Positions 12,182-20,839 of a stretch of DNA of 64,000 nucleotides are shown piece by piece. Each line of letters starts with the position of its first letter. Position 1 is the first letter of the stretch. Made by a program: the position numbers and the translations under genes. Origin of the DNA: Actinoalloteichus caeruleus DSM 43889 (GTDB lineage Bacteria > Actinomycetota > Actinomycetes > Mycobacteriales > Pseudonocardiaceae); NCBI RefSeq assembly GCF_000429185.2, contig NZ_AUBJ02000001.1, positions 5,270,001 to 5,334,000 of the forward strand, written 5' to 3'. The notes beneath the pieces were generated by a model. That model searched no databases, was not told where the DNA came from, and saw nothing but the letters and a program-made list of their open reading frames with translations.

Positions 12182-12187
12182 TAGACT
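12182..12187 (+). promoter_or_regulatory. Possible -10 element of a separate atpC promoter
   Basis: TAGACT lies 31 bases before the atpC start, in the expected window for a short leader. No convincing -35 was seen. Because atpC is cut off from the atp operon it must have its own promoter; this is only the best candidate. Confidence 0.3.
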
Positions 12188-12217
12188 GCACGCAACCAGC
12201 CGATGAAGGAGATGCGC

Positions 12218-12583
12218 GTGGCCGAGATGACCGTCGAACTCGTCGCTGTCGAGCGTCGCCTCTGGTCCGGGACGGCGACCTCCGTGGTGGCCGAGACGAC
12301 CGAGGGGGAGATCGGCATCCTGCCCCGGCACGAGCCGCTGCTCGGTCAGCTCGTCGAGGGTGGTGTGTTCCGCGTGACCACCACCGACGGGGAGCGGATC
12401 AACGCGGCGGTGCACGGCGGGTTCCTGTCCGTGACCGGGGACCGGGTGAGCGTGCTCGCCGAGGACGCCCAGCTCTCCCACGAGATCGACATCGAGCAGG
12501 CGAAGCTCGAGGCGGAGAGCGAGGACTCGGTGATCCGGGCGAAAGCCCGGGGCAAGCTCCGAGCGGCCGGGCAGGCTGTCTGA
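12218..12583 (+). CDS. atpC: F0F1 ATP synthase epsilon subunit
   Basis: 121 residues, starting [18 protein letters not shown]. The beta-sandwich domain holds the conserved [16 protein letters not shown] and the C-terminal helices end [15 protein letters not shown]; it couples the gamma rotor to the c-ring and limits ATP hydrolysis. GTG at 12218 is chosen because AAGGAG (12206-12211) precedes it by 6 bases; the ATG codons at 12203 and 12212 overlap that site. It is unusual in standing 4.1 kb from atpD, separated by genes on the other strand. Confidence 0.93.
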   Translation: MAEMTVELVAVERRLWSGTATSVVAETTEGEIGILPRHEPLLGQLVEGGVFRVTTTDGERINAAVHGGFLSVTGDRVSVLAEDAQLSHEIDIEQAKLEAESEDSVIRAKARGKLRAAGQAV

Positions 12584-12610
12584 GAAGCCGAGATACGGGC
12601 GGGCCGAGCC

Positions 12611-13051
12611 GTGTGGGTGATCGAGACCATCGGGGTGGGCCTGTTCGTGGCCGTGGTGGTCCTGGCAGTCCTGATCACCCGGCGGATCCGGCTGTTGCGC
12701 CGGATCGGTGGGGTCGACGTGGCCCTGCGGTCGCGCGTGGATGACACGCCCCGGGGCTGGCACCTGGGTGTCGGTCACTACCGGGGCGGTGACTTCCGCT
12801 GGTACCGCGTGTTGAGCCTCCGTTCCGGGCCGGACCGGGTGTTGCGGCGGACCGGCCTGGAGATCGCCAGCCGCCGCTCCCCGACGGCGCCGGAGGCCTA
12901 CGCCATGCCACCGGGTTCCACGGTCCTGCACTGCACCGGGGCCGAGGGGGACCTCGAGGTCGAGCTGGCGATGGGGCCGGATGCGTTGACCGGGTTCCTG
13001 TCGTGGTTGGAGTCGTCCCCTCCCGGCCGTTCGGTGCCCTGGGCGTCCTGA
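12611..13051 (+). CDS. DUF2550 family membrane protein
   Basis: 146 residues: one N-terminal transmembrane helix (about 5-25) and a basic cytoplasmic domain with RGWHLGVGHYRGGDFRWYRV, typical of DUF2550, a family that follows atpC in many actinobacteria. The function is unknown. It lies 27 bases after atpC and is probably co-transcribed, so the usual atpC-DUF2550 neighbourhood survives although the link to atpD is lost. Confidence 0.85.
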   Translation: MWVIETIGVGLFVAVVVLAVLITRRIRLLRRIGGVDVALRSRVDDTPRGWHLGVGHYRGGDFRWYRVLSLRSGPDRVLRRTGLEIASRRSPTAPEAYAMPPGSTVLHCTGAEGDLEVELAMGPDALTGFLSWLESSPPGRSVPWAS

Positions 13052-13426
13052 GCCCCGCACCGCCCGGTGTGCGTTACTCCCGTGGGATGTACCAGCGCGC
13101 CGCCGCCCGCCGTGTCGGAGTGGGTGCGGCCGCGTCGCTGGGACCGCGGTCGAGGAGCGCGCCGCCGTCCCTGGTCGGGTGCCGCGCCCCGAGCGATCTC
13201 GGTGACGTCACCCGTCCCGGCCTCCTCGGGAGGGCGCGTTCCGGCGGCCGGTGATCGCCTCCCGTACCGCCCTCGGCGCGGTCAGCTCCGCCCCGCGCGT
13301 CGGGTTCCTCGGGGCGGGCGGTCGCGCGACCGCTGGCGGTGCCGGCCCGCCGTGCCGTGACCCGCCCACGGCGGGGGAGGAGTTCGGGCCCAGGGAGCCG
13401 ATGCCGCCGCTCCTTCGCCGAGGTCC
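13052..13426. other. Intergenic stretch between converging genes
   Basis: About 375 bases between the DUF2550 stop and the 3' end of the adenosyltransferase. Open frames here look like GC-rich noise (Arg/Pro/Gly runs without conserved segments). No RNA gene or clear hairpin was recognised. Confidence 0.5.
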
Positions 13427-14002
13427 TCAGGCCTGGCCGCTGCCGGGCTTCCACAGCACGTCCCCGTCGGGGTTGCAGACCCGGGCGAGGATGAACAGGA
13501 GGTCGGACAACCGGTTCAGGTAGCGGGCGGTGAGGATGTTGCAGCGTTCCGGGTCGGTCTCCAGCAGCGCCCACACCGCCCGCTCGGCCCGGCGGGTCAC
13601 CGTCCGGGCGGTGTGCAGCAGCGCGGCCGCCGGCGTCCCGCCGGGCAGGATGAACGAGTCGAGCTTGCCGAGCCGTGCGTTGAAGTCGTCGCACCACCCC
13701 TCCAGGCGGTCGACGGCGGCCTGGGTGACGCGCAGCGGCGGGTACCTGGGGTCGGGCACGATCGGGGTGCACAGGTCCGCTCCGACGTCGAAGAGGTCGT
13801 TCTGGATCGTGCGGAGCACCTCGGTGACGTCCTCGGGGGGAGCGCCGAGTGCCAGGGCGGTCCCGATCGCCGCGTTGGCCTCGTCGACGTCGGCGTAGGC
13901 CACGAGCCTCGGGTCCGTCTTGCGCACCTGGCTCGAGTCGCCGAGACGGCTCATGCCGTCGTCACCGGTCCTGGTGTAGATCCTGTTCAGGTGCACCGAC
14001 AT
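13427..14002 (-). CDS. PduO-type cob(I)alamin adenosyltransferase
   Basis: 191 residues. Transfers the adenosyl group of ATP to cob(I)alamin to make coenzyme B12. The N-terminal ATP-binding motif [15 protein letters not shown] and the C-terminal segment [15 protein letters not shown] are both characteristic. The ATG at 14002 ([10 protein letters not shown]) fits the family start. The product would supply adenosylcobalamin, needed by the acyl-CoA mutase at 47296 in the same window. Gene is divergent from murA. Confidence 0.93.
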   Translation of the reverse strand: MSVHLNRIYTRTGDDGMSRLGDSSQVRKTDPRLVAYADVDEANAAIGTALALGAPPEDVTEVLRTIQNDLFDVGADLCTPIVPDPRYPPLRVTQAAVDRLEGWCDDFNARLGKLDSFILPGGTPAAALLHTARTVTRRAERAVWALLETDPERCNILTARYLNRLSDLLFILARVCNPDGDVLWKPGSGQA

Positions 14003-14114
14003 GTCGGGCAGCCTACGGAGGCGTCGCCCGTCTGGCCAGCGTCGCACGGTCGGACCCGCCACGTCCGGTGGCCGTCGCGGACGGCCGAGGAGTCGACCAT
14101 TACGCTGGCTGGCC

Positions 14115-15383
14115 GTGAGTGAGCACTTCCGGGTTCGTGGTGGCGCGCGGTTGGTGGGAACCGTCGACGTGGTCGGCGCCAAGAACAGCGTCCTGAAACT
14201 GATGGCGGCCGCACTGCTGGCCGAGGGAACCACCACCATCACCAACTGCCCCGAGATCCTGGACGTCCCGTTGATGGGCGATGTCCTGCGGAATCTCGGG
14301 TGCGAGGTGACCATCGACGGCGGGACGGTGCGCATCACGACGCCCGCCCAGCCGGACCACCGTGCCGACTTCGCGTCGATGAGCAAGCTCCGCGCCTCGG
14401 TGTGCGTGCTGGGGCCGCTGGTGGGCCGGTGCCGCCGGGCCGTGGTCGCGTTGCCCGGTGGGGACGCGATCGGCTCGCGGCCGCTGGACATGCACCAGGC
14501 GGGGCTCCGGAAGCTGGGCGCGCGCAGCGAGATCGAACACGGGTGCGTTGTGGCCGAGGCGGAGGGGTTGCACGGCGCGCAGATCTGGCTGGACTTCCCC
14601 AGCGTGGGCGCCACGGAGAACATCCTGATGGCGGCCGTGTTGGCGGACGGCACCACGGTGATCGACAACGCGGCCCGGGAGCCCGAGATCATCGATCTCT
14701 GCGCGATGCTCCAGCAGATGGGGGCGAAGATCGAGGGGGCGGGCACGTCGACCCTCACCGTGCACGGCGTCACGGCGCTCCAGCCGACCCAGCACCGGGT
14801 GATCGGCGACCGCATCGTGGGCGCGACCTGGGCGCTTGCCGCCGGGGCCACGCGGGGGGACATCACCGTGCGCGGCGTCGACCCGCACCACCTGGACCTC
14901 GTGCTGGAGAAGCTGCGGATGGCCGGCGCGGAGGTCACCGTCGGGGACGAGGAGTTCCGGGTCGTCATGTCCGGACGGCCCTCGGCGGTGGACTTCGTGA
15001 CGTTGCCCTACCCGGGGTTCGCCACCGACCTCCAGCCGTTCGCGGTGGTGCTGGCCGCGGTCGCCGACGGCACGTCGATGATCACCGAGAACGTCTTCGA
15101 GGCCCGGTTCCGCTTCATCGACGAGATGGTCCGGTTGGGGGCCGATGCCAGGACGGATGGCCACCACGCCGTGATCAGGGGCGTGGAGCGGTTGTCGAGC
15201 GCGCCGGTGTGGGCGTCCGACATCCGGGCGGGCGCCGGTCTCGTGCTGGCCGGGCTGTGCTCGGAGGGCGTCACGGAGGTGTGGGACGTGTTCCACATCG
15301 ACCGGGGCTACCCGAGGTTCGTCGAGAACCTGCGTGGGCTCGGCGCGGACGTCGAGCGGGTGTCGGAGCCCCCGCAGCGCTGA
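14115..15383 (+). CDS. murA: UDP-N-acetylglucosamine 1-carboxyvinyltransferase, Asp117 form
   Basis: 422 residues. Adds enolpyruvate from PEP to UDP-GlcNAc, the first committed step of peptidoglycan synthesis in the cytoplasm. N-terminal motif [18 protein letters not shown] is standard. The loop that normally carries the catalytic Cys reads [15 protein letters not shown], so residue 117 is Asp. The same Cys-to-Asp change in mycobacterial MurA prevents covalent inhibition by fosfomycin. GTG at 14115 ([10 protein letters not shown]) is preferred over longer in-frame readings that overlap the divergent gene. Confidence 0.96.
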   Translation: MSEHFRVRGGARLVGTVDVVGAKNSVLKLMAAALLAEGTTTITNCPEILDVPLMGDVLRNLGCEVTIDGGTVRITTPAQPDHRADFASMSKLRASVCVLGPLVGRCRRAVVALPGGDAIGSRPLDMHQAGLRKLGARSEIEHGCVVAEAEGLHGAQIWLDFPSVGATENILMAAVLADGTTVIDNAAREPEIIDLCAMLQQMGAKIEGAGTSTLTVHGVTALQPTQHRVIGDRIVGATWALAAGATRGDITVRGVDPHHLDLVLEKLRMAGAEVTVGDEEFRVVMSGRPSAVDFVTLPYPGFATDLQPFAVVLAAVADGTSMITENVFEARFRFIDEMVRLGADARTDGHHAVIRGVERLSSAPVWASDIRAGAGLVLAGLCSEGVTEVWDVFHIDRGYPRFVENLRGLGADVERVSEPPQR

Positions 15384-15400
15384 GCGGCATTCTCCGGGGT

Positions 15401-15421
15401 CGGACCGGTGCCTCCGGTCCG
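15401..15421 (+). terminator. Hairpin after murA
   Basis: Stem CGGACCGG (15401-15408) pairs with CCGGTCCG (15414-15421) around loop TGCCT, 17 bases after the murA stop. A modest factor-independent terminator candidate. Confidence 0.5.
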
Positions 15422-16711
15422 GGCCCCGCCGGGAGCCGGGCGGGGCGTCTGGGCGCCGGTGAGGGCCGGCGTGGCGCCCCTCAGCCCGAGGGTCGCCCGG
15501 GCCGCGGCCTCCAGCACGCGCTCGGTCGGCGCGTGGCCCCACTTCTCACGTTCTCGCGGGCTCTGGTGATGCGGGTCAGGCGGTTCGTGGCGGAGTTGAA
15601 CCGTTCTCGTGGGTGCGGGTGGGGACGTGCTTGGCCGGAGCGGACTTGGCCGGGCGAACTCCCGGTGCCGTGACGCTCCCAGGATGACCGGAACGAGCAC
15701 CCCGGCGGCGACCGCGGTCGCGCCGACGGTCCTGGCGGGCCCGGGGCGGGCGAGGCCTCGGGCCCGACCATCCCGGGGCGGTGGCGCGGGGCGAGGCCCC
15801 GTGTGTCGAGGTGCGCTCGGTCGGCGGCGACCGGCCAGGTCAGTGGGCGTTCGGTCCCGGCGGTGCGCGGGCAGCTCGCACGGCGTGGCCCACGCTGCTC
15901 CCGGGAGTCTCCGCCCAGGCCCGGCCCGTCGTCGTTCGACGGTCGCTCCACCCCCTCGCCGCGTCGCCCGTCGGTTCGGCATGCGTTGGTGCCCGGTCCA
16001 GTGATCCTCCGGGTTCGGCGGGCGTCCCGAGGCCCACGGCCGTGTCCGGGTGCCGGTGGCGGACGGTCACGTGCTCGTGCGGTGGCCGCCGCCGTTGACC
16101 GGGCCGTGGCGAGGTGACGGCGCTCGAGCCCTCGGCGCGTTGGACACGGCCCCGGGCGCTGTCCTCACGTGCCCGGGCGGCTGGCGGACCCGATCCGCGA
16201 GGCATCCGCCATCCGCCATCCCCCGAGGCACCAACCGACCAGGCGCGTCGATCGACGCGAGACGACCGCCCTCGGAGAGCCCGGCGGTACCTCTCGGCGG
16301 GCCCGTGGCCTCGCCCCGGGAGTGGGATGTCGTGTCCGCTCCCGCCGTCGGGCGGGAGCGCCTGGGGGAGCGGGACGCACCCGACGCGAGTACCCATCCG
16401 CGCGGCGTTCCACACGTATTCTTCCCGCATGCATTGCCGGATCGTTTCCTGATCGCGTCCGGTCTGTTTCCCTGGCGGGGAACGCGGCGCCGCTCACGAA
16501 ACGTGGTCGTTCTCCTTCGGTGCGCAGTCCTCGCGTGCGCGGCTGATCGTAATCAAAACGAGACCCATATAGCACAACGTTCGCACGATGTCAGCCGAAT
16601 GGGTGAATCTGCTGGTAACGCAGAGTTTTTCCCGTGGCGATCTTTGTCGCTCGCGGGGTGAATCGTGAATCTCGTTCCGATAACGTCGCCTGACCGTGTG
16701 AACGGTCGTCT
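15422..16711. other. Long stretch without a recognisable gene
   Basis: Nearly 1.3 kb. All open frames are GC-rich low-complexity text with no conserved motif, on both strands. From about 16430 the composition becomes clearly more AT-rich (for example around 16545-16640), which fits upstream regulatory DNA of the ehu operon. No rRNA sequence was seen, although rRNA operons follow murA in some actinobacteria. Confidence 0.5.
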
Positions 16712-16740
16712 TTGACCGGGGGGATGACGCGGCCTAGGTT
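16712..16740 (+). promoter_or_regulatory. Promoter of ehuBCDA operon
   Basis: -35 TTGACC (16712-16717) and -10 TAGGTT (16735-16740) are separated by exactly 17 bases, a good match to the housekeeping sigma consensus. Predicted start near 16747, giving a leader of about 63 bases before the ehuB GTG. Confidence 0.6.
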
Positions 16741-16745
16741 CGGAG

Positions 16746-16778
16746 CGCCGGGTCACCCGGGTAATCGGGAACCCGGCG
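16746..16778 (+). promoter_or_regulatory. Leader stem-loop of ehu mRNA
   Basis: CGCCGGGT (16746-16753) pairs with ACCCGGCG (16771-16778) over a 17-base loop, at the very 5' end of the predicted transcript. It could stabilise the message or bind a regulator; the role is unknown. Confidence 0.4.
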
Positions 16779-16809
16779 TCACCTGTTACCAAGTAGGGAG
16801 CGGCCCGCT

Positions 16810-17727
16810 GTGTCTGCTGCGAACGTCAACCGACGAAACTTCCTCCGGGGTGCGGCAGGCGGATTGCTGGTGGTCGGACTCGGCACGGGACTCGCGACCG
16901 GTTGCAGTCGAGTGGATCTCGAGGCCACCACGGAGGGCGGGAGCCTGCTCGACGAGCTCCGGAGCCGAGGCAACGTCCGCATGGGATTCGCCAACGAGCG
17001 GCCCTTCGCCTACATCGACAGCGAGGGGAACCTCACCGGCCAGGCCTCCGAGGTCGGGAAGACCATCTTCCGCCGGCTCGGGGTCGAGGAGTTCGTCCCG
17101 AAGCTCGCCGACTTCAGCTCGCTGATCCCCGGTCTCAACGCGGGCCTGTTCGACGTGATCGCCGCCGGCATGTACATCACCCCGGCGCGCTGCGAGCAGA
17201 TCCGCTTCACGAACCCGGACTACAACGCCCCCTACAACCTGCTGCTGCCCGAGGGAAATCCCAAGGGGCTGGGCACGGTCGAGGACTTCGTGCGGCGCGA
17301 CGACGCGGTGATCGGGGTCATCGTCGGCGGCGTCGAGCAGGGCATCGCCCGGGACATCGGGGTGCCGGACAGCCGCATCGTGGTGTTCCCGGACCAGCCC
17401 TCCGGTTTCGACGGCGTCCTGGCGGGTCGAGCGGACGCCTTCCTGCTCACCGGCCTCTCGCTGCGCTCCGCGCTGGAGGCCCGCCCCGGCACCCCGCTGG
17501 AACTCGGGCCTCCGTTCGTCGCCGTCGTCGACGGGGTGGAGCAGCACGGCGCCGGCGCTTTCGGCTTCCGGCAGGACCAGGGGAACATCGTCAACGACTT
17601 CAACCGCGAACTCGCCGACATGAAGAGCTCGGGAGAACTGCTGGAAATCGTCGAGCCGTTCGGTTTCACCGAGGCAGAGATGACTGATCTGACCGCCGAC
17701 GAACTGTGCAGCGCGCCGGTGTCCTGA
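16810..17727 (+). CDS. ehuB: Ectoine/hydroxyectoine-binding lipoprotein
   Basis: 305 residues. Extracytoplasmic solute-binding protein of the ehu ABC importer for the compatible solutes ectoine and hydroxyectoine. A Tat-type signal (RRNFLRG at 8-14) leads to a lipobox ending at Cys32 (LATGC), so it is likely exported folded and lipid-anchored. The family-specific segments VRMGFANERPFAYID, SSLIPGLNAGLFDVIAAGM and YITPARCEQIRFTNP match EhuB rather than general polar amino-acid binders. GTG at 16810 has AGGGAG 9 bases upstream. First gene of ehuBCDA. Confidence 0.85.
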   Translation: MSAANVNRRNFLRGAAGGLLVVGLGTGLATGCSRVDLEATTEGGSLLDELRSRGNVRMGFANERPFAYIDSEGNLTGQASEVGKTIFRRLGVEEFVPKLADFSSLIPGLNAGLFDVIAAGMYITPARCEQIRFTNPDYNAPYNLLLPEGNPKGLGTVEDFVRRDDAVIGVIVGGVEQGIARDIGVPDSRIVVFPDQPSGFDGVLAGRADAFLLTGLSLRSALEARPGTPLELGPPFVAVVDGVEQHGAGAFGFRQDQGNIVNDFNRELADMKSSGELLEIVEPFGFTEAEMTDLTADELCSAPVS

Positions 17728-17746
17728 CGAGAAGGAGTTCGCGCAG

Positions 17747-18448
17747 ATGTCCGCGGGTCTCTGGAACTACATGTTCGAAGGGTTGCTTGTCACCCTTCAG
17801 CTCACGATATTCGGGGCGATACTGGGACTGGTGTTCGCCTTCGCGGCCGGGTTGGCCCGGCTCAGCGGGAACAAACTGTTGCGGGGAATGGGATTCGCCT
17901 ACACCGAGGCTTTCCGGGGGCTCTCGGCACTGGTGGTGCTGTTCTGGTTGATCTTCGTGCTCCCGACGGTCTTCGGGGTCCAGTTGGCGCCGCTGTTCGC
18001 CGGTGTCCTCGCGCTCTCGCTCAACATCGGTGCCTACGGCGCCGAGGTGGTGCGCGGGGCGGTGCGGGCGGTACCGCAGGGGCAGATCGAGGCGGCGATC
18101 GCGCTCAACTTCACGCCGTGGCAGCGGATGCGCAAGGTCATCCTCCCGCAGGCGGTCGTGGCGATGATCCCCTCCTTCAGCAACAACCTCATCGAGCTGC
18201 TCAAGGCCACCGCGCTGGTCTCGGTCGTCTTCCTGTCCGACCTCACCTTCGGTGCGCAGCTGGTGCGGGCCTCCACCGGTAACACCGCTGGCACCTTCGG
18301 TCTGCTCCTGGTCGCCTACGGCCTGATCGCCCTGGTCTTCACCACGCTCATGCGGCTCCTCGAACGGCGTGCCGCCGCCTCGCTTGGCCGGACCGTGCCG
18401 CCGGGCATGATCGCCCGCATCTTCCGCAGGACGGAGGCCTCCGCATGA
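17747..18448 (+). CDS. ehuC: Ectoine ABC transporter permease 1
   Basis: 233 residues, His/Glu/Gln/Arg/opine-type inner-membrane permease with about five transmembrane helices. The permease EAA loop reads GAVRAVPQGQIEAAIALNFTPWQ, the contact site for the ATPase. ATG at 17747 with AGAAGGAG upstream. Its stop overlaps the ehuD start (ATGA at 18445), so the two permeases are coupled and should form a heterodimer. Confidence 0.88.
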   Translation: MSAGLWNYMFEGLLVTLQLTIFGAILGLVFAFAAGLARLSGNKLLRGMGFAYTEAFRGLSALVVLFWLIFVLPTVFGVQLAPLFAGVLALSLNIGAYGAEVVRGAVRAVPQGQIEAAIALNFTPWQRMRKVILPQAVVAMIPSFSNNLIELLKATALVSVVFLSDLTFGAQLVRASTGNTAGTFGLLLVAYGLIALVFTTLMRLLERRAAASLGRTVPPGMIARIFRRTEASA

Positions 18449-19107
18449 ACTGGGACTGGCAGATCTTCTGGGACTCCTTCCCCCGGCTGCTCGACGGGCT
18501 GGTCATCGCGCTCCAGGCGACCGTCGTCGGCTACCTGATCGCACTGGTGCTCGGCCTGGTCTTCGCCCTGCTGCGGCGCAGCCGGCTGGTCTGGGTCTCC
18601 GCTCCGGTGGGGCTGGTCGTGGAGTTCATCCGGTCCACGCCGCTGCTCGTGCAGCTGTTCTTCCTCTTCTACGTGCTGCCGCAGTTCGACGTGCACCTCT
18701 CCACCCTGATGACCGGTGCCATCGGACTGGGCGTGCACTACGCCACCTACATCTCGGAGGTCTACCGGGCTGGCATCGAGGGGGTGCCCCAGGGGCAGTG
18801 GGAGGCGGCGAAGGCGCTGAACCTGCCGGCTCGCCGCACCTGGACGAGCGTGATCCTGCCGCAGGCGATCCCGCGTTCGGCGCCGGCGCTGGGCAACTAC
18901 GTGATCGCGATGTTCAAGGACACCCCGCAGCTCATCGTCATCACGCTCCCGGAGATGCTGACCACCGCCCAGGGCATCGGGTCGGAGACCTTCCGCTACC
19001 CGGAACCCATCACCGTCGCCGGCATCCTCTACCTGGCGACCGCCCTGGTGATGTCGTGGATCGCCCGCATCTTCGAGCGCCGTTTCGGCACCGTCCGCGC
19101 GGCCTGA
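18445..19107 (+). CDS. ehuD: Ectoine ABC transporter permease 2
   Basis: 220 residues, second permease of the same family. The EAA loop is RAGIEGVPQGQWEAAKALNL, and about five hydrophobic helices are present. It overlaps ehuC by four bases. Together EhuC and EhuD form the membrane channel that takes solute from EhuB. Confidence 0.88.
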   Translation: MNWDWQIFWDSFPRLLDGLVIALQATVVGYLIALVLGLVFALLRRSRLVWVSAPVGLVVEFIRSTPLLVQLFFLFYVLPQFDVHLSTLMTGAIGLGVHYATYISEVYRAGIEGVPQGQWEAAKALNLPARRTWTSVILPQAIPRSAPALGNYVIAMFKDTPQLIVITLPEMLTTAQGIGSETFRYPEPITVAGILYLATALVMSWIARIFERRFGTVRAA

Positions 19108-19158
19108 TCCGCCGCCAGCCCCACCCCACCGTTCTTCGTGAGACCGAGAGGATTCGAC

Positions 19159-19986
19159 ATGACCGAGCCCAGCGCCGCGGCGGCCGGCTCGCCGGGGGAG
19201 AAAGCGACCACCGACGACGGGTTCATCGTCTTCGACCAGATCAGCAAGCGCTTCGGGAAGAACGTCGTCCTCGACGACCTGTCGTTCTCGGTCGGGTCCG
19301 GGGAGCGGGTGACGCTGATCGGGCCGAGCGGTTCGGGGAAGACCACCATCCTTCGGATGCTCATGACGCTGACCAAGCCAGACTCCGGCACCATCAGGGT
19401 GGGGGAGGACTACCTCTACCACGAGGAGCGGAACGGCGAGCTGGTCAAGGCCGGGGAGCAGCACGTCCGCAAGGTCCGAGGTCGGATCACGATGGTGTTC
19501 CAGCAGTACAACCTGTTCCCGAACATGCGGGTCCTGCGCAACGTCACCGAGGCCCCGGTGCACGTCCTCGGCCGCTCGCAGGACGAGGCGGAGGAGCGGG
19601 CGAAGGAACTGCTCGACATGGTGGGGCTCGGTGACAAGCTCCGGGCGTACCCGTCGCAGCTCTCCGGTGGTCAGCAGCAGCGGGTAGCGATCGCCAGGGC
19701 GCTGGCCATGGACCCGGACATCCTGCTGCTCGACGAGGTCACCTCGGCGCTGGACCCCGAGCTGGCCGCCGAGGTGCTCGACGTGCTGCGCGACATCGCG
19801 AAGAGCAGTGACATCACCATGCTCTGCGTCACCCACGCGATGAAGTTCGCCCGGGACGTCTCCCACCGGGTGCTCATGTTCGACCAGGGGAAGATCATCG
19901 AGGCGGCTCCGCCGGCCGAGATCTTCGACGACCCCAAGCAGGAGCGCACCAGGACCTTCCTGGAGTCCGTGCTCGACGAGACCTGA
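19159..19986 (+). CDS. ehuA: Ectoine ABC transporter ATP-binding protein
   Basis: 275 residues. Walker A GPSGSGKTT, ABC signature LSGGQQQRVAIARAL, Walker B ILLLDEVTSALD and the switch His in CVTHAMKFARD are all intact. ATG at 19159 is used because GAGAGGA precedes it; the GTG at 19138 would overlap this site. The N-terminal 20 residues are a polar extension. Last gene of the operon, before a bidirectional hairpin. Confidence 0.88.
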   Translation: MTEPSAAAAGSPGEKATTDDGFIVFDQISKRFGKNVVLDDLSFSVGSGERVTLIGPSGSGKTTILRMLMTLTKPDSGTIRVGEDYLYHEERNGELVKAGEQHVRKVRGRITMVFQQYNLFPNMRVLRNVTEAPVHVLGRSQDEAEERAKELLDMVGLGDKLRAYPSQLSGGQQQRVAIARALAMDPDILLLDEVTSALDPELAAEVLDVLRDIAKSSDITMLCVTHAMKFARDVSHRVLMFDQGKIIEAAPPAEIFDDPKQERTRTFLESVLDET

Positions 19987-19992
19987 GCGGGT

Positions 19993-20027
19993 GCGGGCGT
20001 CGGTCAGTCAGCGACGCCGACGCCCGC
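19993..20027. terminator. Bidirectional hairpin between ehuA and the NUDIX gene
   Basis: GCGGGCGTCGG (19993-20003) is perfectly complementary to CCGACGCCCGC (20017-20027), loop 13 bases. The right arm lies in the last codons of the converging NUDIX gene, so one structure may serve both. Confidence 0.6.
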
Positions 20028-20549
20028 CCGGTGCAGCAGGAGCAGGGAGTACGCCGCGATGGACTGGGCGTCGGTGATCTCGCCGGTGGCCACCATCTCC
20101 CGGAACCGCTCGTGGGTGAACCAGGCGGCACGCATGTCCTGCTCCTCGTGTTCCCGCTGGTGCACGCCGATGGTGAGTTCGGTGGCCAGGAAGACCGCGC
20201 CGCGCTGGCTGCTCAGCCCCGGCGCGAGGTCGAGCGTGCCGAGTTCGGTCAGCCGACCCGCCCGCAGGCCGGTCTCCTCGCGGAGTTCGCGTTCGGCCAG
20301 TTCCCTCGGCGGGAGTTCCAGTTGGTCCGGGGCGGTGCCCTGCGGGAACTCCCAGCACCGCCGACCCAGTGGGTAGCGGAACTGCTCCACGAGGAACAAC
20401 CGTTCCCCGTCCTCCGGGATCACCAGCGCGAACGGTGGCTTGTCGATGACCCCGTAGATCCCGACCGAACCGTCTTGGCGCCGGATGGTGTCCTCTCGGA
20501 TGCTCATCCACGGGTTCGCGTACACCTGGCGGCTGTCGAGCGTGTCCAC
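20004..20549 (-). CDS. NUDIX hydrolase, ADP-ribose pyrophosphatase-like
   Basis: 181 residues. The NUDIX core RELREETGL, which binds Mg2+ and cleaves nucleoside diphosphate derivatives, sits at about residues 90-98, preceded by WEFPQGTAPD, a loop common in ADP-ribose/ADP-sugar pyrophosphatases. The spacing to the expected upstream Glu is one residue off the strict consensus. GTG at 20549 gives VDTLDSRQVYANPWM, a normal start for this group. The exact substrate is not settled. Confidence 0.8.
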   Translation of the reverse strand: MDTLDSRQVYANPWMSIREDTIRRQDGSVGIYGVIDKPPFALVIPEDGERLFLVEQFRYPLGRRCWEFPQGTAPDQLELPPRELAERELREETGLRAGRLTELGTLDLAPGLSSQRGAVFLATELTIGVHQREHEEQDMRAAWFTHERFREMVATGEITDAQSIAAYSLLLLHRAGVGVAD

Positions 20550-20839
20550 GGCCGATGATCCTGCCTCCTGGCGAGGAGGGTGCCAAGTCCGGGGGTGGTG
20601 CTTCCGCGACCCACGAACCCCGCTCCGCTGTGGAGACCGTGCTCCGGTTGGAGCAGTCCCCGCCACCACTCGTGAACGGTTCCTTGGCCGAACGGGTGAG
20701 ACCCCTCATTCGAAGGGGTACAGCCCCGCCCGACGAACGCGAAGGCATTCCGCAACCAGCCGGTCGAATGTCAATCTTTCCCTTACGAATAGTCGGTCCT
20801 GTTGGAAATTTCCTGACGGATCGACGGGGAGGAGTGGCA

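Noticed and set aside
13003-13772. Open frames in the DUF2550-adenosyltransferase gap
   Set aside because: They overlap the end of a clear gene and hold no conserved motif.
15384-16661. Several open frames of 100-220 codons after murA
   Set aside because: All are Arg/Pro/Gly-rich with no conserved segment, and frames overlap each other on both strands.
20555-20839. N-terminal extension of the subtilase ORF
   Set aside because: The extension overlaps the divergent NUDIX start region; ATG at 20840 has a strong ribosome site and starts a signal peptide.
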